Shown here in pieces: positions 16,621 through 25,364 of a stretch of 64,000 nucleotides of DNA. The stretch covers positions 1 through 64,000 of the forward strand of contig VXQX01000081.1 of NCBI GenBank assembly GCA_009838765.1. The letters are read 5' to 3'. Made by a program: the position numbers and the translations under genes. The notes beneath the pieces were generated by a model. The model ran no database searches, had not been told where the DNA came from, and saw only the letters and a list, made by a program, of their open reading frames with translations. The stretch is from Gemmatimonadales bacterium (GTDB taxonomy: Bacteria; Gemmatimonadota; Gemmatimonadetes; Palauibacterales; Palauibacteraceae). Within the stretch, counting starts at the first letter, position 1. Each line of letters opens with the position of its first letter.

Positions 16621-16731
16621 CCGATTCAACCCCGCCCCGGACGCGCGTGTCGTCTATCTGGACCCCCCTTGGACCTCGGCCGGGAGTACACGGCCGCTAC
16701 CCCGGATCGACGCGGAGACAGCGGATACCGA

Positions 16732-19077
16732 ATGACACGCGCGCGCCACGTTCGGCGGCTCCCGGGCCCGAGTCTCGCCATGGCCGTACTTCTCCCCCTG
16801 GGAGTTCCCGAGGTCGCGGCCCAGGAGGGCGGCAGCTCCACCATACGGGCGACGCGGCTGACCGCCGAGGAGCGCATCGACCTCGACGGCCGCATCGAGG
16901 AATCGTTCTGGAACCGCACCGAGGCGACCGGCGACTTCCGGCAGCGCGAGCCCGTCGAGGGCGGCGTCCCGTCGCACCCCACTGAAGTCCGTGTCGCCTA
17001 CGATCGAGACAATCTCTACATCGCGGCGATTCTGTTCGACGAGCCCGACCAGATCCTCGCCCGGCAGCGCGCGCGCGACGCGTTCCTGTTCACGGACGAC
17101 CGTTTCGCCTGGGTGCTCGACACGTTCGGAGACGGCCGCACCGGCTACCATTTCGAGACCAACGCGGCCGGCGCCCTCAGCGACGGACTCATCACGGGCA
17201 CCGGCGGCGGCGGCCCGGGAGGAGGCGGCGGGTTCGGCGGCGTCAACCGCTCGTGGGACGGTATCTGGGAGGTGCGCACCGCGCGCCGTCCCGACGGGTG
17301 GTCCGCGGAGATCCGAATCCCCTTCCGCACCCTGAACTTCGTCCCGGGCGGCGGGAGCTGGGGCATCAACTTCCTGCGTTCGATCCGGCGCAACAACGAG
17401 GAGATCCTGTGGCGCGGATACGGGCGAAACGAGGGTCTGAACCGCCTCGTGTTCGCGGGCGAACTCTCGGGACTGGAAGGTGTCTCGCAGGGCATCGGCC
17501 TGGAGGCGGTGGCCTCGGGAATCGGCAGTTGGCGCAACACTCCCGGCAACGCGGATCCGACGACGTTCCCGCGCGACGTGAGCCTCGACCTCAACTACAG
17601 CGTGACGCCGAGTCTCCGCGCCTCCTTCAGCGTCAACACGGACTTCGCCGAGGTGGAGAGCGACCAGCGGCGAGTCAACCTCACGCGCTTCCCGCTGCGC
17701 TTCCCCGAGCGGCGGGATTTCTTTCTCGAGGGTTCGAGCGTGTTCACGTTCGCCCCCCGCAGCGGCCCGCAGCCCTTCTTCTCGCGACGGATCGGAATCG
17801 AGGGCGGCCAGCAGATCCCCATCGACTACGGGCTTCGCCTCACGGGCCAGCTCAACGGCGTCGACCTCGGCTTCTACCAGATGGGCACGGGAGACCACTC
17901 GTACGCCCCGGAAGATGCGCTCGCGAACGGGGCCGAACCGGACCCCGCGGAGCTGATACGGTTCGCGAGGGAGGCCTTCACGGTGGCGCGAGCCCGGGTC
18001 CCCATCCTTGAGCAGTCCGCCATCGGTGCCATCTATACGCGACGGACCACCGCGGCCGACGCGGACGGCTCCCTGCCGGCGGACCGGCACACGCTCGGCG
18101 CGGATCTCGACTATCGGACCAACAGCCTGTTCGGGAACCAGAATTTCGAGGCCGAGGCGTTCATGGTCTGGAACTCGAATCCGGACCCGGCCGTGTCGCA
18201 GACCTTCCAGGATCTCTCCGCCTGGGGAGCCCGGATCAACTTCCCCAACGACCTCTGGTCCGGACACGTCTCCTACCGGGAATTCGGCGATGACTACAGT
18301 CCGGCGGTCGGGTTCGTGGCCCGCAACGACTTCCGCCGCGTGGAACCACGGATCGGATGGGCCCCCCGTCCCGCCATCGACTGGATACGGCAGGTGGAGG
18401 TGTCGGTCCAGTTGAGGAACCTGTGGGAACTGGGGTCCATGATCCTCGAGGAGCAGGAACTCCAGCTGAACTTCATCGACATCGACTTCGAGAGCGGCGA
18501 CAACCTGAGCTTCGAGGCGGTGCGGACATACGAATTCCTCGACCGGCAGTTCGAGATCAGCGACGGCATCGACATCGTGCCGGGCGACTACACGACGTGG
18601 GAATACCGGCTCCGCGGCCGGACGACGAGCCGCCGTCCCGTTTCGGTCCGCGGTGGGGCCAACCTCGGGGGCTTCTGGAACGGCGACCGGGTGCGGGTCG
18701 ACCTGAACGCGAACTTCCGGCCGAACCCCGGGATCAACCTGGAGACGGGCTACGAGCGCAACGCCGTGTACCTGCCGCAGGGGGACTTCGTCACGAACCT
18801 CTACCGCCTCGAGGGTTCATGGGATCCGACCCCGTGGATCGGCGTGACGAACCAGTTCCAGTACGATGATGTGAGCCGCGTGCTGGGGCTGTTCATGCGC
18901 TTTCGCTGGATCCTGAAGCCGGGCAACGATCTGTTCCTCGTCTACACCCATAACTGGCGGAACCTGGAGTCCGGACTGCTCGATGAACCCGACGATTCGG
19001 ACCCGATGCGGTGGATGGACCTGAGGACCCTCTCGCGCGGCGCCTCGATCAAGCTGAACTACACCTATCGCTTCTAG
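16732..19077 (+). CDS. DUF5916 outer-membrane protein with N-terminal CBM9-like domain
   Basis: A 781-aa exported protein. The signal peptide ends near PEVAAQ (about residue 31). The N-terminal part (about 35-230) looks like a family 9 carbohydrate-binding domain (IDLDGRIEESFWNRTEATGDF, VRVAYDRDNLYIAAILFDE, and a Gly-rich loop). The remainder is an aromatic-rich barrel of the DUF5916 type, ending in LNYTYRF, a typical outer-membrane beta-signal with terminal Phe. Such proteins are common in Gemmatimonadota and Bacteroidota; their function is not established. The ATG at 16732 starts the signal peptide. Confidence 0.85.
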   Translation: MTRARHVRRLPGPSLAMAVLLPLGVPEVAAQEGGSSTIRATRLTAEERIDLDGRIEESFWNRTEATGDFRQREPVEGGVPSHPTEVRVAYDRDNLYIAAILFDEPDQILARQRARDAFLFTDDRFAWVLDTFGDGRTGYHFETNAAGALSDGLITGTGGGGPGGGGGFGGVNRSWDGIWEVRTARRPDGWSAEIRIPFRTLNFVPGGGSWGINFLRSIRRNNEEILWRGYGRNEGLNRLVFAGELSGLEGVSQGIGLEAVASGIGSWRNTPGNADPTTFPRDVSLDLNYSVTPSLRASFSVNTDFAEVESDQRRVNLTRFPLRFPERRDFFLEGSSVFTFAPRSGPQPFFSRRIGIEGGQQIPIDYGLRLTGQLNGVDLGFYQMGTGDHSYAPEDALANGAEPDPAELIRFAREAFTVARARVPILEQSAIGAIYTRRTTAADADGSLPADRHTLGADLDYRTNSLFGNQNFEAEAFMVWNSNPDPAVSQTFQDLSAWGARINFPNDLWSGHVSYREFGDDYSPAVGFVARNDFRRVEPRIGWAPRPAIDWIRQVEVSVQLRNLWELGSMILEEQELQLNFIDIDFESGDNLSFEAVRTYEFLDRQFEISDGIDIVPGDYTTWEYRLRGRTTSRRPVSVRGGANLGGFWNGDRVRVDLNANFRPNPGINLETGYERNAVYLPQGDFVTNLYRLEGSWDPTPWIGVTNQFQYDDVSRVLGLFMRFRWILKPGNDLFLVYTHNWRNLESGLLDEPDDSDPMRWMDLRTLSRGASIKLNYTYRF

Positions 19078-19134
19078 CGGCGGCCTGCCGCATGCGGCGG
19101 CCCGCTCTCCCTTGCGGCTCCCCCCGAACGCCGG

Positions 19135-19764
19135 TTACTCCGCGAACGCCTCGAAGAAGGCGAGTTCGTGGCGCATCGCCTCGGCGTAGGCCTCCGCCGC
19201 CCTCTGCGGCAGGTCGGCGGCCAGGTCGTCGAGCAACGTCTCGAGTTCCGCGGCGAGCCCCTCGAAGTCAGGCGAGGCGTACGTCTCGATCCAGTCTCGA
19301 TAGGGGTTCTCCGTGTGATCCCCCGCCGACAGGCGCTGCCCGAGCCAGGCGTAGAGCCGCATGCAGGGCGTCATGGCGGCGAGAATCTCGCCGGCTTCCG
19401 CGTGCCAGGCCGTGCGGGCGAGGAAGTCCGTGTACCCGGTGGCGGCCGCGTTGGGCGTGACGGACTCGAGATCGATGTCGAGCTGCTCGGCGTAGGCGCG
19501 ATGAAGCTCCAGTTCGTCGAGCACGCCCTGCATCAGGACGTGCAGCCGGCGCGCGACGTCCATGCGGCCGGCCGTGCGCGCGGCGGCCAGCGCGTAGGCG
19601 CTGAAGAAGGCGCGCAGGAAGAAGGCGTCCTGTGCCACGTACCGCCGGAACGCCTCCGGATCGAGCGATCCGTCAGCGAGGCCGCGTACGAACGGGGAGC
19701 GCAGACAGGCGTCGGCGAGGCCGGCGTTCCGGGCCCAGAGCGTTCGGTGCAGCGATTCTCCCAT
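19135..19764 (-). CDS. tenA: TenA family thiaminase II/aminopyrimidine aminohydrolase
   Basis: A 209-aa all-helical enzyme that in this family hydrolyses aminopyrimidine breakdown products of thiamin for salvage. The active-site Cys is C134 in MTPCMRLYAWLG, the Asp of YVAQD is D46, and the catalytic Glu of the C-terminal helix is E200 or E205. The ATG at 19764 gives a family-normal length; the extension upstream shadows apaG. It is 26 bases downstream of apaG on the same strand, so the two are probably co-transcribed. I see no thiamin riboswitch upstream. Confidence 0.9.
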   Translation of the reverse strand: MGESLHRTLWARNAGLADACLRSPFVRGLADGSLDPEAFRRYVAQDAFFLRAFFSAYALAAARTAGRMDVARRLHVLMQGVLDELELHRAYAEQLDIDLESVTPNAAATGYTDFLARTAWHAEAGEILAAMTPCMRLYAWLGQRLSAGDHTENPYRDWIETYASPDFEGLAAELETLLDDLAADLPQRAAEAYAEAMRHELAFFEAFAE

Positions 19765-19790
19765 GCGCGTCGGAGCCCCGGAGCGGCGTC

Positions 19791-20222
19791 TCAGTTGAAC
19801 AGCGTGCCCACGGCTTCGGGCGGGGCGGTGAAGTGGAAGCGCGGAATCGGGGCCCGGAAGACGGAGCCGTCCCGCCGCCGAAAGTGGTAGAACCCCTCCA
19901 TGTGACCCGTCGGACCCCGCAGGATGCAGAAACTGTTGTACCGGTGCGAATCCCCCGGTTTCAGCACCGGGGACTGCCCGACGACGCCCTCCCCCTCGAC
20001 TTCGTGGTCGCCCGCCACGAGATCGTGGATCAACCAGTGGCGCCAGAAGAGTTGAGCCGTCTCGGTTCCCACGTTTTCGATCGTGATGTGGTAGGCGAAT
20101 ACGTAGCGCCAAGCCGCCGGGTCCGAATGTTCCGCCACGTACTCCGGCCGCACGCGGATGGCCATCGCGTCCGGGACGATGGGGGGAACGCCGGCATCGG
20201 GGGTGGTCTCGTGAGGGGCCAT
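19791..20222 (-). CDS. apaG: ApaG family protein (Co2+/Mg2+ efflux-associated, FN3-like fold)
   Basis: A 143-aa ApaG protein. Typical segments are YVFAYHITIENVGTETAQLFWRHWLIHD, VEGEGVVGQSPVLKPGDSHRYNSFC and MEGFYHFRR. The fold is a fibronectin-III-like sandwich; the molecular role is poorly defined in bacteria. The ATG at 20222 is preceded by no clear ribosome site, but homology begins soon after it. First gene of the apaG-tenA pair. Confidence 0.92.
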   Translation of the reverse strand: MAPHETTPDAGVPPIVPDAMAIRVRPEYVAEHSDPAAWRYVFAYHITIENVGTETAQLFWRHWLIHDLVAGDHEVEGEGVVGQSPVLKPGDSHRYNSFCILRGPTGHMEGFYHFRRRDGSVFRAPIPRFHFTAPPEAVGTLFN

Positions 20223-20351
20223 TCGAGCGGAGGATACGCCGTCACCGTTGCGCGGGCCACGTCTCGCGCCGCAGAGTATCAGTGCATCGTTTTGTTCGGG
20301 TCGCACTCCCGGTTCGCGGACGACGGCCGGGCGACAGGAACTTGAGGGAGC

Positions 20352-21545
20352 ATGGAGGAAGCGATGGATTCCCAGCACACGTTCTCACGCCGACACTTCG
20401 TGGGCGGCGCCGCCGCGGCCCTGGGCGTTGCGGGCCTGAACCCGACCGCCGTCATCGGCGCCGGACTCAAGCCTCCCCCGAAGGGCGTCGAGCCGCTCGA
20501 TCCCTACGATGATCTCGCCAAGCTCTCCTCCAACGAGAACCCCTACGGGCCCTCGGAGAAGATGCTGGAGGCGATGAAGGGGGCCTGGAAGTATTCCAAC
20601 CGCTACGGCTATCCCGACGGCGACATCCTCGAGAAGATCGCGGAGTCGCATGGGGTCCCCACCGATCACGTGATGATCAACGCGGGCTCCGGCGAGACGC
20701 TGCGGGTGGCCGGGCTCGCCTTCCTCCGGCACGAGGAGAAGGTCGTCGGCGTGTCGCCCACCTACCTCACCGTCTACCGGACCGCCTCGGGGATCGATGC
20801 GGACGTGATCGAGCGCCCGCTCCTGCCCGACTACACGCAGGACATCGACGATCTGATCGAGGTCACGAACCGCAACTATCGCGATGTGGGCATGGTCTAC
20901 ATCTGCAATCCCAACAACCCCACCGGCGTCATCGTGCCGGGGGACGACATCCGCCGCCTGCTGGACGGGATTCCGGAAGACGTCCCCGTCCTCATCGACG
21001 AGGCGTACCACCACTTCATCGAGGACCCGCGCTACGAGACGGCCGTCCCCTACATCAAGGAAGGCCGCAAGGTGCTCGTGACGCGCACCTTCTCGAAGAT
21101 CTACGGGCTGGCGGGCATGCGCCTCGGCTACGGGATCGCGCCACCCGAGATGATCGACCAGATGCGCGACTACGCGACGGGCAGCGTGAACGCGCTCGTG
21201 AAGTGGGGCGGCGTCGCCGCGCTTGAAGACAAGGAGTACGAGACCTGGATCAAGGAGACCTCGAATACGCTCCGCGACCAGACCGCCGACGTCCTCCGGG
21301 GCCAGGGCTTCGAGGTGCTCCCGTCGGAGACGAACTTCTTCATGGTCCGCACGGGACGGCCGACGGCCGAGGTCAGGGCCGAGTTCCGCAAGCACGAGGT
21401 CGCCGTGGGCCGTGACTTCCCGCCCATGCTGGACTGGCTGCGGGTCTCCGTCGGGACGGAAGACGAGATGAAGCGCTTCATGACGGCGTGGAACGAGATC
21501 TTCCCGGACGGCATGACCGCCGCCGACAGCAACAGCAGCCGGTAG
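20352..21545 (+). CDS. Tat-signal pyridoxal-phosphate aminotransferase, HisC-like
   Basis: A 397-aa fold-type I aminotransferase of the histidinol-phosphate/aromatic aminotransferase group. The PLP lysine is K249 in TFSKIYGLAG, with the NPNNPTG motif at 186-192 and D216/Y219 (DEAY) contacting the cofactor. Residues 12-35 read as a twin-arginine signal (SRRHF, then Gly/Ala-rich), so the enzyme appears to be exported in folded form, unlike biosynthetic HisC. No other his genes are nearby. The ATG at 20352 follows a GAGGGAG. A strong hairpin follows the gene at 21577. Confidence 0.88.
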   Translation: MEEAMDSQHTFSRRHFVGGAAAALGVAGLNPTAVIGAGLKPPPKGVEPLDPYDDLAKLSSNENPYGPSEKMLEAMKGAWKYSNRYGYPDGDILEKIAESHGVPTDHVMINAGSGETLRVAGLAFLRHEEKVVGVSPTYLTVYRTASGIDADVIERPLLPDYTQDIDDLIEVTNRNYRDVGMVYICNPNNPTGVIVPGDDIRRLLDGIPEDVPVLIDEAYHHFIEDPRYETAVPYIKEGRKVLVTRTFSKIYGLAGMRLGYGIAPPEMIDQMRDYATGSVNALVKWGGVAALEDKEYETWIKETSNTLRDQTADVLRGQGFEVLPSETNFFMVRTGRPTAEVRAEFRKHEVAVGRDFPPMLDWLRVSVGTEDEMKRFMTAWNEIFPDGMTAADSNSSR

Positions 21546-21576
21546 GCGCTTCGAACCAGCCGGAAGCCACAGCGAA

Positions 21577-21609
21577 ACGGGGGGTGCGACCGCACGGTCG
21601 GCCCCCCGT
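21577..21609 (+). terminator. terminator-like hairpin after the aminotransferase gene
   Basis: ACGGGGGG at 21577-21584 pairs with CCCCCCGT at 21602-21609, and inside it CGACC pairs with GGTCG around a GCAC loop. There is no T-run after it, so rho-independent termination is not assured, but it separates the aminotransferase from the RiPP operon. Confidence 0.55.
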
Positions 21610-21636
21610 CGGCTATGCCGGAAAAAAAGGCGAACA

Positions 21637-22974
21637 GTGACGAGCGAAAACCCTCTCCTCCCGGAAGCAAGCACAAACCTGGAAGACCGGGAGGCGTGCG
21701 CCTTCGACTTCGGAAGGATGACCCGGCGCGTGCCGGAAGCGGTGGTGAGGCCGCGGAGCGCGGAGGAAGTCGCGGGCCTCGTCCGCCGCGCCGCCGGAGG
21801 TGGAGTCCGGCTGGCGATTCGAGGCGGAGGACACTCGCAGGGGGGACAGACGCTGACGGACCGCGGCGTCGTCCTCGACACGGCGCATCTGGATCGAGTT
21901 CAACCCGCGGGGCCGGAGTTGGTGCGCGCTCAGGGGGGAGCGCCGTGGGGCAAGGTCGTGGACACGCTGCGCGGCGCGCGGCGGCTGCCGTGCGTTCTCC
22001 CGGACATCGGCGAGGTGACGGTGGGCGGAACGCTCTCGGCCGGCGGATTCGGCACTACCTCGCATCGCTACGGGGCGCAGGTTGGGCAGGTCGAACAGCT
22101 CGACGTGGTGACCGGCACCGGCGAGCGGGTGCGGTGCTCCGCCACCCGGAACGTGGAACTCTTCGATGCCGTGAGGAGCGGGCAGGGACAGTTCGGGATC
22201 ATTACCGAGGCGTGGATCCGGCTCCGCCCGGCGGGACGACGGTTCCGGCAGTACGAACTCCACTACCGCGATGCCGAGCGTTTCGCCGACGCACTCGAGC
22301 GGATCGTGGAGGCGGACCGCTTCGATCACCTGCGGGCGGAGTTCCGGAACGACGAGAACCTCATCGTCCTCAACGCCGGCATCGAGTACGACGAGGAGCC
22401 CGACGACGGGGGACTGCTCGCCAGGTTGGGGCACGACAAACACGCATACACGAGAGACACCGCCAGCGTCGGGCGCGCCGCAATGTATCCGCCGTGGTGT
22501 TTCAGCCGGCTGCATTATCACCCATGGCGGGACTGGATCCTGCCCTGGGGGACGCTGCGGACGCTGCTTGCCGAGCCGTGGCTGGAGTCGCTCGGGGTGC
22601 CGCGCAGACCCTGGAGTTGGACCGGCCTCTACCCGATCGGAAGAGAGGCGATCGACGCCCCGCTATTCATGCGTCCGCGAGGGGAACGGGCGATCTCGTA
22701 TTCGATCCTCGCCAGACTGGGTGAATTCCAGCCCGAGGAGGCGATCGAGCTGGCGGGCCGACTCGAGGACACCGACAGGACGCTGGTCGGACTTGGCGGC
22801 AAGACGTATCTGTCGGGCGGCGTGGGCTATGGTCCCCGGCAGTGGGCGGACCACTATGGCGAGATGCTCGATCAGGGCATCAGGTGGAAGCGGGAGTTCG
22901 ACCCGGAACAGGTGTTCAACGGAGCCCATATGCCGTTCGGCGACCGGTCCGCGGTCGCTGACGCCGGGGCTTGA
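21637..22974 (+). CDS. FAD-linked oxidase (PCMH-type, berberine-bridge/cytokinin-dehydrogenase-like)
   Basis: A 445-aa flavoenzyme, first gene of the RiPP biosynthetic arm. The FAD-binding loop RGGGHSQGG contains H66, the position of the covalent FAD histidine in cytokinin dehydrogenase-like enzymes. GTLSAGGFGTTSHRYG and the C-terminal EFDPEQVFNGAH (family DPxxxxN) are also seen. No signal peptide; GTG start. Such enzymes oxidise C-N or C-O bonds in small molecules. TOMM clusters normally use a SagB-type FMN dehydrogenase to aromatise azolines and none is present here, so this oxidase may take that role (inference). An alternative is oxidation of another part of the product. Confidence 0.85.
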   Translation: MTSENPLLPEASTNLEDREACAFDFGRMTRRVPEAVVRPRSAEEVAGLVRRAAGGGVRLAIRGGGHSQGGQTLTDRGVVLDTAHLDRVQPAGPELVRAQGGAPWGKVVDTLRGARRLPCVLPDIGEVTVGGTLSAGGFGTTSHRYGAQVGQVEQLDVVTGTGERVRCSATRNVELFDAVRSGQGQFGIITEAWIRLRPAGRRFRQYELHYRDAERFADALERIVEADRFDHLRAEFRNDENLIVLNAGIEYDEEPDDGGLLARLGHDKHAYTRDTASVGRAAMYPPWCFSRLHYHPWRDWILPWGTLRTLLAEPWLESLGVPRRPWSWTGLYPIGREAIDAPLFMRPRGERAISYSILARLGEFQPEEAIELAGRLEDTDRTLVGLGGKTYLSGGVGYGPRQWADHYGEMLDQGIRWKREFDPEQVFNGAHMPFGDRSAVADAGA

Positions 22975-23044
22975 TTACACGGGGCCGCCGAAACGCATGG
23001 TCGAGAGCAGGCCGTCACGCAGGGATTCTCCCGGCGGACTACTG

Positions 23045-25327
23045 ATGCGAACGACGCCCGCCGACCGCGGCCTCATCGAGTTGCCGCTGCTGACGCCGCA
23101 TCTTGGGTTCCGGTCGATCGGCGACGGACGGGTGCTGCTCGTCTCGGAGGCCTTCAACACGCTGCTCCGCGGGCAGATCCATTGTGAGCTCATGCCGCTC
23201 CTCGACGGAGGCCGCACAGCGGAAGAGATCGTCGCAGCGCTGGACCCCGCCCATTCAGCGTCCGCAGTGCAGACCGCGATCGCGGCCCTGGCGTCCCGGG
23301 GGTATCTCGTTTCGGGCGATCACGGCCTGGACCCGGGGCGGGCCGCGTACTGGTCGTCGCTCGGCGCCTCGCCTCGGTGGGCGGAGCAGCGGCTGGGAGA
23401 GGCGGCGGTCGCCGTCGCCGGCGATGCCGATCCTCTCGCCCGCCAGCTGGAAGGTGTGGGTATTCGACCGGCCACGGTCGACCCTTCCCTGTCGGTCATC
23501 GTATGCACGGATTACCTCGACGAACGGCACGACACGATCAATCGCCGCCACCTCGAGTCCGGCAAGCCGTGGATCCTCGTCAGACCGAACGGCATCCGGC
23601 CGCTGTTCGGGCCGGTCTTCCGGCCGGCTGACGGCGGCCCGTGCTGGGCGTGCCTCGCCTACCGCCTGCGGGCCCACGAGGAGGTCCACAGCTTCCTGCG
23701 CAACCTCGGCGGAGAAGCCGCGGCCGTGCGGCCCCGCGCGCTGGAGCCGGCCGTGCTGGAAGCGGTATGCGGCCTCGCCGCCGCCGAAATCGCCAGGTGG
23801 CTGGTACTCGACGATCTGGCGCCCATCCACGAGCGGGCGATCTCGCTGGATGTAGTCAGCCTCGAGAGCGGGTCGCATCCCGCCATGCGCCGCCCGCAAT
23901 GTCTCGCGTGCGGCGATGAGGCCCTGTACCGGGCCGACCGGCCGGCGGCTCCCGTACGGCTGCGGTCGAGTCCCAAACCGGTGCACAACAGCGGCGGCCA
24001 GCGCGCGGTCCCTCCCGGGGCGACGCTCGCCAGGTATCGACATCTGGTCAGTCCGATCACCGGCGTCGTGACGTGGCTCACCCGGACGACGGACGAGGCC
24101 GATCCCTGGCTGCACGTGTACTGGGCGGGCAACAACGTCGCGCTTCGCAGCCGCAGGCTCAGTTCCCTCCGGCGCAGTCTGCGGAGCAAGAGCGCCGGGA
24201 AGGGCAGCACGCCGCGGCAGTCGGAGGCGAGCGCCCTGTGCGAGGCGGTCGAGCGTTACAGCGGCGCGTTTCACGGCGACGAGATCCGCTCCCGACACCG
24301 TCTTCTGGATTTCGAGAAAGCGGGGGAGTCGGAGGCGATCCACCCGAACGACGTACAACTGTTCAGCGACCGGCAACTGAGTGACGCGGAGCGAATCAAC
24401 GCCCGCGGCCACCCTTACAACTTCGTGCCGCTGCGGCTCGACCCCGAAGCGGAGATCGACTGGTCGCCCGTGTGGTCGCTCACGCAGGGGCGACACCGGT
24501 ACCTGCCCACATCGATCCTGTACGGCGTGGCGGAGGAAGGAGGCGACGGTCCCGCGTTCAAGGCGGATTCGAACGGATGCGCCGCGGGCAACACGCTTGA
24601 GGAAGCCATTCTGCAGGGCTTTCTCGAACTCGTGGAACGCGATGCCTTCGCGATCTGGTGGTACAATCGGCTGCGCCTGCCGGAGGTGGACCTGTCCAGC
24701 TTCGACGACGAATACCTGGCGTCGGCCCCGGAATACTACGGCCGCCATGAGCGCGAGATGTGGGTGCTGGACGCGACCTGTGACTTCGGCATTCCGGTCT
24801 TCGTGGCGATCTCCCGAAGAATCGGCGAGCGGAGCGAGGACATCCTTTATGGGGCCGGAGCGCACATGGATCCGCAGATCGCGGCCCTGCGCGCGGTGTG
24901 CGAACTGAACCAGTGCCTGCAATGGGTACAGGGACCGGCACGACGCGGGGGAGGCCACGCCGTCGATGACGCCATGAGCCGGTGGTGGTGGGAAAACGGC
25001 CGGCTGGCGGATCACCGCTGGCTGGCGCCCGCGCCCGGCACGACGCCGCGCGGCAAGGAGGACTACCTCGTGCTCGACACCATGGACACGCGGGACGACG
25101 TGGATCACTGCCGGGCGCTCGTCGAAGCGCGCGGCCTGGAGTTTCTCGTGCTCGACCAGACCCGGCCCGACATCGGCATGCCGGTCGTTCGCGTCATCGT
25201 ACCTGGCATGCGCCACTTCTGGGAACGCTTCGCGCCCGGGCGCCTGTTCGACGTGCCGGTCTCGATGGGTCTGCGGGAGCACCCCCTTTCGGAGGATCAA
25301 CTGAATCCCGTTCCGGTCATCGCCTGA
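23045..25327 (+). CDS. fused TOMM cyclodehydratase: RRE + E1-like domain + YcaO
   Basis: A 760-aa ATP-dependent azoline-forming enzyme. Residues about 8-95 look like a PqqD-type leader-recognition element (winged helix). Residues about 100-310 are the E1-like (ocin-ThiF) scaffold with zinc cysteines C200/C203 (CWAC) and C286/C289 (CLAC). Residues about 325-760 are YcaO: SEASALCEAVERY at 393-405, and DSNGCAAGNTLEEA to ELVERDA at 508-533 carry the ATP/Mg ligands. The C-terminus ends PVPVIA, a shortened form of the Pro-x-Pro-x-Pro tail of TOMM YcaO proteins. It should cyclise Cys residues of the precursor at 26613. The ATG at 23045 was chosen by where family homology begins; 22997 is an alternative. 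Confidence 0.93.
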   Translation: MRTTPADRGLIELPLLTPHLGFRSIGDGRVLLVSEAFNTLLRGQIHCELMPLLDGGRTAEEIVAALDPAHSASAVQTAIAALASRGYLVSGDHGLDPGRAAYWSSLGASPRWAEQRLGEAAVAVAGDADPLARQLEGVGIRPATVDPSLSVIVCTDYLDERHDTINRRHLESGKPWILVRPNGIRPLFGPVFRPADGGPCWACLAYRLRAHEEVHSFLRNLGGEAAAVRPRALEPAVLEAVCGLAAAEIARWLVLDDLAPIHERAISLDVVSLESGSHPAMRRPQCLACGDEALYRADRPAAPVRLRSSPKPVHNSGGQRAVPPGATLARYRHLVSPITGVVTWLTRTTDEADPWLHVYWAGNNVALRSRRLSSLRRSLRSKSAGKGSTPRQSEASALCEAVERYSGAFHGDEIRSRHRLLDFEKAGESEAIHPNDVQLFSDRQLSDAERINARGHPYNFVPLRLDPEAEIDWSPVWSLTQGRHRYLPTSILYGVAEEGGDGPAFKADSNGCAAGNTLEEAILQGFLELVERDAFAIWWYNRLRLPEVDLSSFDDEYLASAPEYYGRHEREMWVLDATCDFGIPVFVAISRRIGERSEDILYGAGAHMDPQIAALRAVCELNQCLQWVQGPARRGGGHAVDDAMSRWWWENGRLADHRWLAPAPGTTPRGKEDYLVLDTMDTRDDVDHCRALVEARGLEFLVLDQTRPDIGMPVVRVIVPGMRHFWERFAPGRLFDVPVSMGLREHPLSEDQLNPVPVIA

Positions 25328-25364
25328 AGGACACCGAACGGCAACCGAGGAAGGCAACGGCGCA

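Noticed and set aside
19087-19098. 12-bp palindrome GCCGCATGCGGC between two convergent genes as a terminator
   Set aside because: No loop and no T-run; in GC-rich DNA such short palindromes are frequent.
20352-21545. Assigning the aminotransferase to histidine biosynthesis
   Set aside because: No other his genes are near and it carries an export signal; only the family can be stated.
22271-23044. Extension of the YcaO reading frame upstream
   Set aside because: It lies inside the FAD oxidase gene, is Arg/Ser-rich shadow coding, and leader-recognition homology starts only after 23045.
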